Shown here: one piece after another, positions 54,491 through 64,000 of the stretch | Layout of the letters: each line of letters opens with the position of its first letter | How positions within the stretch are numbered: position 1 is the first letter of the stretch | From: Sinonovacula constricta | Lineage: Eukaryota > Mollusca > Bivalvia > Cardiida > Solecurtidae | Assembly (NCBI GenBank): GCA_007844125.1 | Contig: CM017571.1 | Location: 26,403,071 to 26,467,070, forward strand | DNA: 64,000 nt | Direction of reading: 5' to 3' | Notes under the pieces: model-generated | Database searches by the model: none | Told to the model about the DNA's origin: nothing | The model's input: only the letters and a program-made list of their open reading frames with translations | Made by a program: the position numbers and the translations under genes

Positions 54491-54959
54491 AATTCCCGGA
54501 CCATACGAGAAATTCTTATACAATGAATGATAATCAATACATTAAATTAACAATTTTACGTGATTTTTGTTTTGCTCAAACAACAACGAAGTTTAGGAGT
54601 GAAAGAAAGTCATTTTACAAGTATTTAGTGAAATATTGCTTTATTTAAAGACTGGAGTGTATAATATAATATGAAATGAAAACAAAACAAACAGCAGCAA
54701 CACGTCATACTAATTAGTCCGTAACTTAGTACATATTGCATATTTACTGATAACCAATAATGGCAGTAAGCGTTTTTATTTAACGGCCGAATCCAGATGT
54801 TCATCATATTTAAAATGGTTATGGTTATTACAATAAAACTTGTTGAATGTTACCATGTGGTAACAGTACATTGTATGCCATGCTTGAATTACTATTTTAC
54901 ACAAGATGTTTTAATTTTAAGGCTTCGAAACCTTTTAATACTATTTTCAGATTCCGCAC

Positions 54960-55510
54960 GGTTTTTGCAAAGCGTATAAAAACGTCACGTGACGGTTGCT
55001 ACTAAATGGCCAGTACAAATTTTACTCAGACAATCGGAACACCTCGGAAAATTCACGAATCATCTCTCGGGTGTGTGTTGGTAGTTGGATCACCTCGGCC
55101 GTTTCCCTTCATGGGAATACTTTTGTGACAGTCAAAAGAAAGACGGCAGCTCGGATGAGAGCACACTGCAGTGGATAAACATTTGTTTTTCTACATAATG
55201 CAATAATAATAATACAGTGATATATTGAGCTACAAAAAAGGACACTTACTGCCAACATATCTGATATATCAAACTTTTTCCAAAGCCTGTAGGCAACACA
55301 GCCATCTTATCTATCCCCTCAAACAATGCCTGTAAAATGTCACTTTGTTGCGGCGGCTAGAAAATTTAAATCATCCAATTTTAATTTACCCAACCCAGCA
55401 GAAACACAGCTATCAAACGATGACATTGTTTATGATTTGCGTGAATTAGATTTTAGGCATATTCTTCTTTCGACTTCCAGCGAACAAAAATATCACGATT
55501 TGGAAAAGAC
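54960..55510 (-). pseudogene. RecQ-like helicase N-terminal fragment, inverted relative of 7410-7990
   Basis: The minus strand reads MSSFDSCVSAGLGKLKLDDL NFLAAATK then stop. In another frame it reads ILQALFEGIDKMAVLPTGFG KSLIYQI, a clean Walker A (PTGFGKS) in RecQ-like context. One frameshift separates the two parts. Homology to the 7.4-kb copy extends into flanking non-coding sequence (CATCCGAGCTGCC, CACGTGAC). No further helicase motifs follow, so only the start of the gene was copied or retained. Confidence 0.72.
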
Positions 55511-55995
55511 GTGACGTATGACGCGTCATTGAGCCGCAGTAAAATAGCATCTGTTAGTCAGTTAAGTTTCTTGTAAACAATCGAAAGAACACGGTTTTAA
55601 CCAGTGAAGGTGATAGGTATTAGACAGGAATTATATTAGCAGCAACGAATTTGTATGAGTCCACTTCTATTTTCAGTAATTGGATTATCCACGGTACTCA
55701 AGTTCGATACTCGGCCTTCAATTGCTCACAACTACATGATCATGTAAACGTTGCTAGACATATTGAGACGTTACGCTGTTAAAGTGCATATCGTGATATA
55801 GTAGCATTTTGGGACTGGTTGATCTGGATCAACACCATGAACACATTCTCAATAAACATGTGTTAAGGGTGTTAGTAGTTACAGTAAATAATTCCATCTC
55901 GACTATCACCGTATATTGATATCTAAAATAAGCTAACACAAATAAATATATTTGATTGTATCCACAAGGCGTACTTTAAAAATGAGTAAATTGAA
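55511..55995. other. Downstream flank of the ABCG gene; 3' UTR likely
   Basis: The region follows the stop codon of the minus-strand ABCG gene and should contain its 3' UTR. No unambiguous AATAAA was found on the minus strand. Confidence 0.4.
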
Positions 55996-56197
55996 TCAAT
56001 GTAGATGTGGGTTATTGTAGTATCTTAAGGACAGATATGCAGCAATTCTAAATCCAACAACAGTTACAAACGTCGTTGAAATATAACAATATAGCGGAAG
56101 GACAATTCCAGCTGCGTGTAGTAAGTCATTAGATGTGACGTCACCATTTGGATCGCTGATGCATTGTGGTATGTTGAGTACTTTCGTAGTGTTGCAC
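55996..56197 (-). CDS. ABCG exon 8 (terminal)
   Basis: Acceptor CTTATTCTTTTCTAG; it completes a Pro codon (CC|G) and encodes CNTTKVLNIPQCISDPNGDV, then a helix (LPLYCYISTTFVTVVGFRIA) and TGA. The two Cys flank the large extracellular loop typical of ABCG. Confidence 0.92.
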
Positions 56198-59100
56198 CTA
56201 GAAAAGAATAAGTGAAAATGGTACATTGTATTTGAAATGAATAGAAATTGTAAAAACAACATTTTTGTTGTTTCTAGGCTATGAATTAAATGGAACATCA
56301 TGCTGTACATAGTGAGATTACAAATGGACACATGATTAGTTTATTATAAACAGATAACAGATGTGTCATAGGGGAAGTGTCGTAAAACAGTGGGGTACAT
56401 AAAGGAAATGAAAATTGTCTCCTCTGTTAGATAATATCCGACGTACTCTAAATAGCACTTAGATCATTGTAGTTGGAATTCTTGAACTTTATCGCCTTTT
56501 CTTTTACAGGCGGTGCAATTAAAACGGTGAAATGCCTTACTTTTGCATAAATTTAAGCTTTAAATCCATTGAAATACCTATAGAGTTATGTTATTTAAAC
56601 AAGAAGTTGGAGGTGTTTGTTGATGTTCAACCTGGGTACCACCCTGGGTACCACAAGAAAGGCATAAAATTCAACATACACTCCTAAGAATACTAGCATA
56701 AAAACCGAGTAATCCAAATGAAAACCTGCATTAAAGGTTAGACGCCACTAAATAAGTTTGTTCTATATTCTATAGTGAATCGTGAAAAGATGGAAACAAA
56801 TTGCACCATGACCAAGTTATGATGGACCCCAATAACCATATATAGGTGAAACGAGCTATTTATTGTCTATCAGAAAGACCCAGGAATAAGGCAACTTTTG
56901 CAACTTGTAAGAAGGTTCAGCTTCATAAACTGCGCATACCGCCAAATTGCCAGTAGGTAACCATCAAATGTCAATGAAATATGTACTTCCTGTAAAAGTG
57001 GATCTGTCCATTATTGTGCATAGGAGTTAAAGACTTTTGCTTTCTTTTAATTCTACATAGTTTTAGCTTCCTTTTGATACCAAAAGGTTCAGATTACTTT
57101 CAAAATAGGAAATTTAATGACAAACCATAGCAACAGATTGTTACTAAAGAGAAAAAGTCCATGTCACACATTCTACTTCCGGTCGGTGTTTAGTGTAACC
57201 ACCCCTTTATGGATTATTCAGGGGAGACTATTTACAATGTCTCTCATTAGTCACACTTCATGTACATGGACTTACTGCTTTGCCATTGGTCAGTAAGACC
57301 CTTATCCCCCACCCCTTTCTTGATGGCAGTTTGTTACGGTTAAAGCGCGTAAAAGGTAACATAAATTGATGTGTATGAAATAAATGTGAATATTTATAAT
57401 ACAATCCATCCTATACAAAGCGAAAGTTTCATCAAAATATCAACTTAAGTATTCATTTTTTTAAGTTAACGCATTTGAATCGTTTAAGTTTCCGGTCCAT
57501 TTAAATTCGATCGGAGGCTCAAACTCAAACCATTGTGTCATTTATTGCACACTACACTAGGAAGTTACCGGATACCAATTGGTTCCACCCAGGAAGCATA
57601 TAAAATTAAAATTTCTTGAAATAACTAGACATTTGTTTGAACATTTCATTATGTGCACATCAAACTTCTACAAACAAAATGAGAAGAAAAGTGCGCACTA
57701 TTTTAAAATATTTACGATAAGCTTCAATTGCATCACTACTCACGGGACAGTCTCCATGTCCCGAAACACAATGGACGTCATTGCGCTTAGGGAATACTGT
57801 ATTATGGAGAGGTATCGAGCCCAGGCGAACCAGGATGGCAGAGACTGTGTGATAAAGCCGCTTAACAACAACCAGATAAGCACAATGGTATTTCCGGTGA
57901 CTGCAGCAATGTGAAGGTCATTGAAAGTCGCACCAAGTAGGAGGCCGAAGCCCTGCAAAGCGATTTCAATTATAAAATTATTTGCAAATTACCAAGATTG
58001 CATGTTATTTAGGATTCTCGCACTTTCGGCTCACTTTCAAAATCGGGAAAGAAAGTATGTTAAAAGAAAGGTGTTAGTTTTGTAAAAAGTTAAAAAGAAC
58101 ACAGCCAAATAAAGACATTAAACAATGTTAAAAAATCATCCAAGAAGCAAAAACGTTGACACCTTTGACTTTATTTTGAGTTAATTAGGCATATAGCTGC
58201 GCAAGATTTATTTCAAAGACACCTACAATGAATTGTGATAAATTGGTGTTATTATTTTTACTTGTTTAAAATATTTCGAAGTAACAAACACTCGATCCTT
58301 ACGTGCGCGTTTATCACACTAAGTAAATGTACTGGCCACGAAGTGAAGAATGTTATGACGTCACCCAAGCCTGCCATCCAGAAGATTGTGGTGTAGAAAG
58401 CCGTCGGTGCGATGATAAACAGCGGTAACTCGCTGGCGGTCTTCGCCAGGTAGTAGGCAGAGAGACGGTACGCTCCCGCAGATCGCTCCTTGGAAACAAC
58501 TTGCCGCTCGCCGGGAACTGTAACCGGAAATGACGTTAATCAATGCAGGTACATAATACCCATTTCATACTTATTGTTGGCTACATGCTTTATGTTTTAA
58601 CTTGATTAACAATTACGCACTTTACAGTTTGAAGTACGAAATATAAACTCATAAAATATTAAAAATCGAAGCGATAAAAGCGCTGCAACGTTTCTCGTCA
58701 CCCGCTTCTTGTAGACCGTTTGCGGTTGCATGAGCGGATAGGACGTCATATATGAACATTTCTCTTAATTTTCTTTAAGAAACTGTTTTTGTATTTGACT
58801 GTTTTCGCTCGTTATAAAACGTGATCTATTTAATACATATGTTGATATTGTTTAAATCATTCGTATTATTATTTTTTAGCCATTGACCTTTTCATGCTGT
58901 CTGATAGGAATATTATTTGTACCACATTTCAGCTAATGTCTTCATGTTTTTTTTTTATCCAATTTGCATTTTGCTTACTATTTTAAAGCAAACATTTGTC
59001 ACATATTTATATAAACTGAGATCACAAATGTGTCCCAAAAAGAGTAGGAGATTGATTTGCAACATTATTAACTCATTTTTATAAACTCAACATGCGGGTG

Positions 59101-62100
59101 CAACACAAAAGAAGAAATTGTTATAGCCATTATTTCAAACAAAAATTTTATGAGGCAAAATGATCTGAATGATATAACTTACATGACAAAACAGCGTCCA
59201 TAAAAGCTGCAAAAGTCCAGAATGTCACACAGAAAAACAACTGAAACATAAAAGTATTCTCTCCTAGATAACATAGTAGGTTTTAAATGTGTCAGTATAT
59301 CTTTGCAACATTCATTTCGAGAGTAAGTATGTCCTTCATAGAACACTATCAATAACCGGTATTGTTACTTTATTAATATATGGCACTATGTGGCAATAGA
59401 CCCTCAAATTTTGCAAAATTCAAGGGGTGAGGGGGAAGGATATGGGCTAATATTCTTATGTATTCTTAAACGTAATCTTAATGTCAAATCACACTTGAAA
59501 CATTGTTCAGGTTAACTGGTTCAACGGTCAAACACCTGGTTAAACAGTTAATTATCTAACTTTTGATATTCCTAATAGGATTATACATTAATTCGAAAAA
59601 TACGGACAACCATTACAGAGTCGTCATACCAAACCCATCCGGTCACGGAACACTTCAGCAGAATTTGAAATTTGGAAGAACATGACTCCGGCTAAGACTG
59701 ACAGTATGGCGTAGTGTAAAATGTCAAAAAGGTGAAGTATCCTTCCGCGGGACTGTTTGAAGTTGCGCCAAGTAAGCATCCGGAACTGGGTCCAAAACCC
59801 AGTTGGCCAACGACTCCATTTCTTCTCAGCATCAGGGATCACTAAATTTATCAATGTAAAACATTAGATACACATACAAAAGCAGCGTCCAATGCTATCC
59901 ATCAAATGTAGTTGTATAATGGAATATCGATGTATTAATGAATTGAAAGTAGACCAATGGCTAGATAATCTTTTCAAGCGACAGTATCGGATTTAACAGA
60001 AACATTTTCATGTAAGCATAGACTGATTCTGGCGTTGAAGAAAATGATTTTTTTACAGTTACTATTTGAATTTTTCTTTTGACTCTTCGTGAAGAAAAAT
60101 ACAATAAGAAATCGAAAAATATTTTAAATATGTTTTATTGAGGTTGTACCTTTTCACTAGGACATTAATGACATTTGTTATCCGCAGGACGCACTATTCA
60201 TGTATTTTAATTATTGCGTCACTTTCAGTCAGCGTATTGGTTTTGACTGATGTATGCATACGCATGACGCATAAAACAGCATTAGCTTTTCGGACATTTG
60301 CTTGATGGTTAAACTAAAAACGACTCAAATATGTCTTAAAAGGCATTGCTACGCTTTGGATTCGTCCAATCTATTGAAAGGCAATCTTGTAAATGACATC
60401 GTATTCCCAAACAGCTTTAACAGCGGGGTAAAATTCATACAAAATATATTCGACAGACATAATGTTAAAAATGCCACCAACTTAAAAAAGGTACCATGTC
60501 CCCAAAAGATTAAATATTAAAGCTTAATATTAGGCACACCTTTCTCACATCAAATTTTCATTTCTTAGGGTGTAAAATGTCAAAAAGTTCTATATGAAAA
60601 CAACTTAAAATATTATTCACGCACTGGACAGAATAGAGGCGGTAGAATCCGTTTTGCCGTTGGTCCAGAGGGTAGATATTCCTGAGTGTGGCATTTGCCC
60701 ATTAGACAGTAGACCTTCGGACATTCGGTCCCCAGAATTGACCCGCCTCATACAGCTGATGTTCTTGACAACGCTAAAAAGAATATCACAATATGTTGTT
60801 ATGCCCTTTGGAATTACAATTTCTTCTACACGAGGCAGAATCTTTATCCAATGAAATTGACGGGGTTCAGTTCCCCTTGAGAATGTATTTGTGTACACAC
60901 ACGCACGCACGCCCACCCCCACCCCCCACCCCCGCCCCTCACACACACACACACGAGGATCCGAACCAGATACTAGGACCCTTCAATTCAGAAGATTTTG
61001 AATTCGCTAACTTTCGAATAATGGAGAAACAACACGAATCGGAGAAGCACAGGAAAACGATGAAACATCTGTGGATGGTCAAGCTGCGTACATACAAACT
61101 ATATGGCATCAACACAAAAGACAGCCAAATGGCTCCAATATAGGACGAATTAGACGTCATGACGTCATTTCATGTAAATCTAATTGTCTCTGTCAAGCTG
61201 CTCAACAAAAAAGTGTTTCAAGTCTTCTTGACTAACCTTTGTTTTGCGAGGTTGGCTGTTACAAGGGATGACATCACTTCGTCATCAGATTTAAGGACGT
61301 CCACTAAAAATCACAACAACGCCATTTTTTTACATGTTTCCACTTGTTTTCCATTCAATACGTCCATTACATATTTTCTTATATCACATACCATGTGAAT
61401 ATAAAGAGTTCTGATTAGTCGAGCACTGGTCATATGCGAGTCAATTTAAAGCGATACTGACTCGTGAATGTTTCCACGTGAGCATCGAGAACAAATTACT
61501 GACAATCGTGTTCTTTTTACGCGCACTTTTGCTACAAAAACGTGGCGCCTGGTAAATGCCGAGTTGGATCGACATCTTGTAAAGCGCGAATAGTTCGTAT
61601 TACAAAAAAAAAAAAAAAAAAAACACAAAAAAAACACACACACAACCCAATGGCACTGTATTTTCATAGGGTATGTGATATAACATGTAAAGACTTATGT
61701 TTCGGTCGATATATGTAGTTTCATATATATATATAAGTCTTTATTTGTAAATTAATACACTAGTGCAATATAGCTTTTTGATTGATGACGCCATCGACGT
61801 CATCATAAATTAATACATATCGTCTCATACCACTATTTGACCAAATAGTCTTAAAATTTTGAAAAATCAAATAGTGGTGAATAAAAGTGATAAAAAGAGG
61901 ACATAAAAAGAATCTGATACTTGTTATTATTATATTATTATATTATATCATATTACAAACTTTTATAAAACTCGTCCTGTGAAAATGATTGTTATCGTCA
62001 TATGCTCGCTGATTATAACTTTTCCTGAACTCTTCAGATAACTGTTTAAGGCGAAGGAAGTGAAATTAAAAATTCTGAAATTAAAAACAAACATTTTTTT

Positions 62101-62854
62101 GTTGTATGATGACGTGTATGCCAAATTTTGAGAAAATTCTCCATCAAGTTTTGAATTTATGGATATTTTGTCTTCAAAAATTGGTATTTACGGTGTCTCT
62201 TTTCCTTTTAAAGAAATATGGAAATTCCAAAAGAATGATATATCTACTTGAGGAGAAGTGTTTTGCTATTGAGTATCATTTAGAAAGAAATTATAACATT
62301 AGACAAACCAACCAGACAAGTAACTTGATTGATTTTACTCAAACATCCTGAACATGTAATTAATTGTTTATAAACCCAGCATGATTTTCTTATTGTTTCT
62401 GATTAGTGGTTTATTAAAAATTACCGAGCTCTTGATAGCCAAACGATTTGTTTGCAGAACAGCACAAAATGTTTCATAAAATAACTCAGTTGATGCTACA
62501 AAATATAAAAAAATTCCACCAATTCAAAACGTAAAGCCGATTGTCGATTTAAAACTATAAAGAACATGACCTCTGGTCTTCTCCCTGCAATGATTTCTTC
62601 AGCTCTATGGTAAAATTACCCATACCGAGGACTCTGGTAAAGTGTTTAGTCAGCCTATTATACTTACCTTGGAATCCTTTGAAATTCTTATATGACCTTT
62701 AATCAGGACTTTTATAAATATTTAATCACGCCCTTCTTATTCTTTATAACAACTTACTTAAGAAGTCTGCTGGATTGAAATTGGGATGGCAAAGGTGTCC
62801 CATTTTCTCGAAATGAAGCAGCGGCTCTTCTCCTCCACCACCAAAATATACTAC
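55996..62854 (-). CDS. ABCG-type half transporter, C-terminal part (8 exons; 5' end outside the window)
   Basis: Joined exons, high to low: 62854-62758, 61303-61237, 60773-60625, 59841-59630, 59240-59183, 58517-58303, 57952-57744, 56197-55996. Every junction is in phase. The order is the end of the ATP-binding domain (VVYFGGGGEEPLLHFEKMGH, then CHPNFNPADFL, the conserved NPADF motif), a polar linker, and the membrane domain. The membrane domain starts at FWTQFRMLTWRNFKQSRGR and has hydrophobic helices in LHYAILSVLAGVMFF, LLFFCVTFWTFAAFMDAVL, ELPLFIIAPTAFYTTIFWM and others. The last helix is followed by LRYYNNPHLH and the stop. ABCG proteins work as dimers exporting lipids or other hydrophobic substrates; the substrate cannot be told here. 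Walker A, the signature motif and Walker B must be encoded beyond 64000. The closest subgroup (white/ABCG1/E23-like) is a guess. Confidence 0.93.
56198..57743 (-). other. ABCG intron 7
   Basis: No nested gene was seen. A small inverted repeat (AGTCCATGT near 57153, ACATGGACT near 57265) is the only structure noticed. Confidence 0.6.
57744..57952 (-). CDS. ABCG exon 7
   Basis: GFGLLLGATFNDLHIAAVTG … LSGFITQSLPSWFAWARYLS IIQYSLSAMTSIVF. Acceptor TTTGCAG, donor CC|GTGAGT. It covers the transmembrane segments and re-entrant region before the extracellular loop. Confidence 0.93.
58303..58517 (-). CDS. ABCG exon 6
   Basis: FPGERQVVSKERSAGAYRLS, then AYYLAKTASELPLFIIAPTA. The 'ExxVxxxExxxGxYxxxxYYxAKxxxExP' pattern is the family hallmark after transmembrane helix 2. 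Donor CAC|GTAAGG. Confidence 0.95.
59183..59240 (-). CDS. ABCG exon 5 (58 bp)
   Basis: LFFCVTFWTFAAFMDAVLS plus one base. Acceptor CTGTTTCAG-like, donor CAT|GTAAGT. It encodes one transmembrane helix. Confidence 0.9.
59630..59841 (-). CDS. ABCG exon 4
   Basis: (M)IPDAEKKWSRWPTGFWTQF RMLTWRNFKQSRGRI…, then transmembrane helix 1. Donor TTTG|GTATGA, with phase 0 into exon 5. Confidence 0.93.
60625..60773 (-). CDS. ABCG exon 3 (linker)
   Basis: SVVKNISCMRRVNSGDRMSE GLLSNGQMPHSGISTLWTNG KTDSTASIL. It is a polar, poorly conserved linker supported mainly by acceptor GATATTCTTTTTAG and by phase: it takes AG from exon 2 and gives A to exon 4 (A|TG). The donor is a weaker GTGCGT. Confidence 0.78.
60960..61143 (+). 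pseudogene. Possible GIY-YIG/retroelement C-terminal fragment in an ABCG intron
   Basis: The plus strand reads PFNSEDFEFANFRIMEKQHE SEKHRKTMKHLWMVKLRTYK LYGINTKDS. The 'LWMxKLRTYxxYGIN' string resembles the C-terminal tail of GIY-YIG-type proteins in some retroelements. No upstream GIY-YIG core is visible. Weak. Confidence 0.28.
61237..61303 (-). CDS. ABCG exon 2 (67 bp)
   Basis: (M)DVLKSDDEVMSSLVTANLA KQ, between acceptor TTGTTGTGATTTTTAG and donor AAAG|GTTAGT. It continues NPADFL as NPADFLMDVL, as expected after the NPADF motif. Confidence 0.85.
61600..61640. repeat. A-tract followed by a short (CA)n
   Basis: About 22 A residues, then AAAACACACACACAC. Low complexity. Confidence 0.85.
61832..61876. 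repeat. Small inverted repeat
   Basis: CACTATTTGA and TCAAATAGTG are separated by about 25 bp. It lies in ABCG intron 1 and may be the end of a small MITE or a chance hairpin. Confidence 0.6.
62758..62854 (-). CDS. ABCG exon 1 in this window
   Basis: VVYFGGGGEEPLLHFEKMGH LCHPNFNPADFL plus one base. Acceptor TTTCCTTTTAAG, donor TTAA|GTAAGT. The upstream exons lie past the window edge. Confidence 0.93.
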
Positions 62855-63254
62855 CTTAAAAGGAAAGAAAATATTACATCATTAACTCTAACAGAGATTA
62901 AATAGTCCGCGATACGGCAAAAGGGTCTTTCAGACGATTTAACGTTACGTCATTAGAATAACATAACGTCATAGCGCGTTATGTTTATATACCAACGCGT
63001 TTATACAGGATGCTGTGAAAATTCGCTCGCAATGTATTTTAGATCTACTGATGTATAAATTCCGTGGCAATAATATTTGGTTATTTGATAAATATCTGAT
63101 TCCCAATAATTATTCTGTTTAACAGAAAGGGAATATTGTTGATGTCGGTCGCGCACAGGTGTTCAGTAGGTGATGTTTCAATAGATAATTAATACAATAG
63201 AAATCCAGACTGACGTTGCGTTAACGTATTTGACACCGCTACTTTCATAGTACT

Positions 63255-63425
63255 AAACAGAACAGAACAGAACAGAACAGATATTTATTTATGACTTGTA
63301 CATCAGTACATCATCGTCAAAATGGAAATTAAAGAATATAAATAGTACAAATAAGTGGTGCAATGGCAAATAGAGCATGTCGTTTAAGAAAAGACAACTA
63401 ACGAGAATAAGACATATTTGCAAAA
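63255..63425 (-). repeat. Probable 3' end of a minus-strand LINE with a pentanucleotide tail
   Basis: (AACAG)n at 63258-63281 is followed by ATATTTATTTATGACTTGTA. On the minus strand this reads as an AAATAAATAT-type end and a (CTGTT)n tail. No coding part was recognised. Confidence 0.45.
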
Positions 63426-63589
63426 ACAAACAATACTTTAAAGAAAAAAAAGGAGATAACTCCCTGTAACTTTTAGACGGGAAAGTAGCATAGACTCAAA
63501 TTCCAAAGATATTAAAAGGCCACATGTAGAGAATTATTTCTAGTTCAATAAGCTTCCTTTTGCATAAAAAGATTAATTAATTGACTTGC

Positions 63590-63880
63590 GTGCAATCAAA
63601 ATAATAGAGAAGAACACCAGCATGTCTGCGTTTTCTGTCGTGAGCGATGATAGTTTTTTGGGGTTTTTTTAAATGATGTTTCCTGCTGTAGAGAACACAC
63701 GTTCTGAAGGCACACTAGTTGCAGATACCTGAAGATAGTGGGTGGCCATTTTGGAAAGTCTTGGGAACTCCTTTTGAGATGCCCGCGCCACCACTCAATT
63801 GGATACAAAATCTTCATTTTAACAGAATAATAGAGTGTTTGCTGATTTCTTTCACAAATTGACAAATTCATGATCTTGCA
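63590..63880 (-). pseudogene. hAT transposase (BED/Ac-like) C-terminal dimerisation domain, frameshifted
   Basis: YPIEWWRGHLKRSSQDFPK is followed, after a one-base shift, by MATHYLQVSATSVPSERVFS TAGNII, a stop, and ENADMLVFFS. The 'WWxxH…YLxVxATSVPSERVFSxAG' motif is diagnostic of the hAT C-terminal domain. The frameshift and TAA make it dead. The rest of the element probably lies to the right. Confidence 0.88.
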
Positions 63881-64000
63881 ACTGTCTCCTAACTTTAATA
63901 CAACATCGTCAAATTGTTAATCATATGTAAAGCACTTAGATGAGTTTTTTTACGAATTGTCGAATCTCTGATCGTTGTCAATGGTATTGCGTTTACAACA

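Overview
The window looks like nuclear DNA of an animal, most probably a bivalve mollusc. It is AT-rich and very gene-poor. Its real genes are split by introns with GT-AG junctions. It carries tRNA-derived SINEs, an abundant short repeat ending in an 'ACGATAAACCCAA'-type motif that I associate with bivalve genomes, Tc1, hAT and non-LTR elements, and long (CA)n and (TA)n tracts. The taxon is inference; no marker gene fixes it.

The best gene is at the right end on the minus strand (55996-62854): the C-terminal part of an ABCG-type half transporter. Eight exons join in phase, from the end of the nucleotide-binding domain through the linker and membrane domain to the stop; the ATPase core lies beyond base 64000. 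A second minus-strand transcription unit is proposed at 12791-23447: a CpG-richer first exon, a 116-bp second exon whose phase matches, and two candidate terminal exons. It has an in-frame TGA and may be a short-ORF or non-coding transcript. A lone terminal coding exon of an unrecognised minus-strand gene sits at 3571-3725.

The left third also holds decayed genes: a PML-C-like DEDDh exonuclease fragment (2028-2387), an intronless GMC oxidoreductase pseudogene (5102-6925), and a RecQ-like helicase fragment (7410-7990) whose inverted relative lies at 54960-55510. Between 8 and 24 kb there is mostly anonymous AT-rich DNA with dispersed repeats. From 24 to 42.5 kb transposons are packed and nested: a 48-bp minisatellite, a fold-back array of about 20-bp repeats, a family of elements with TTAA flanks and AGGTGGTATC ends, an element with hAT-like ends carrying an inner MITE, a palindrome, a Tc1 element broken by one stop codon, and a LINE split by a hAT-like element.

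A 1.16-kb element with perfect inverted ends (45484-46645) precedes a nearly identical tandem array of about 1.245-kb units (about 47.99-52.54 kb) that runs into a 100-N assembly gap. Each full unit carries splice-like donor and acceptor sites, and its 3' half is homologous to the proposed terminal exon and downstream sequence of the minus-strand locus at 18.8-19.3 kb. This link between a single-copy spliced locus and a young tandem array is the least expected feature of the window.
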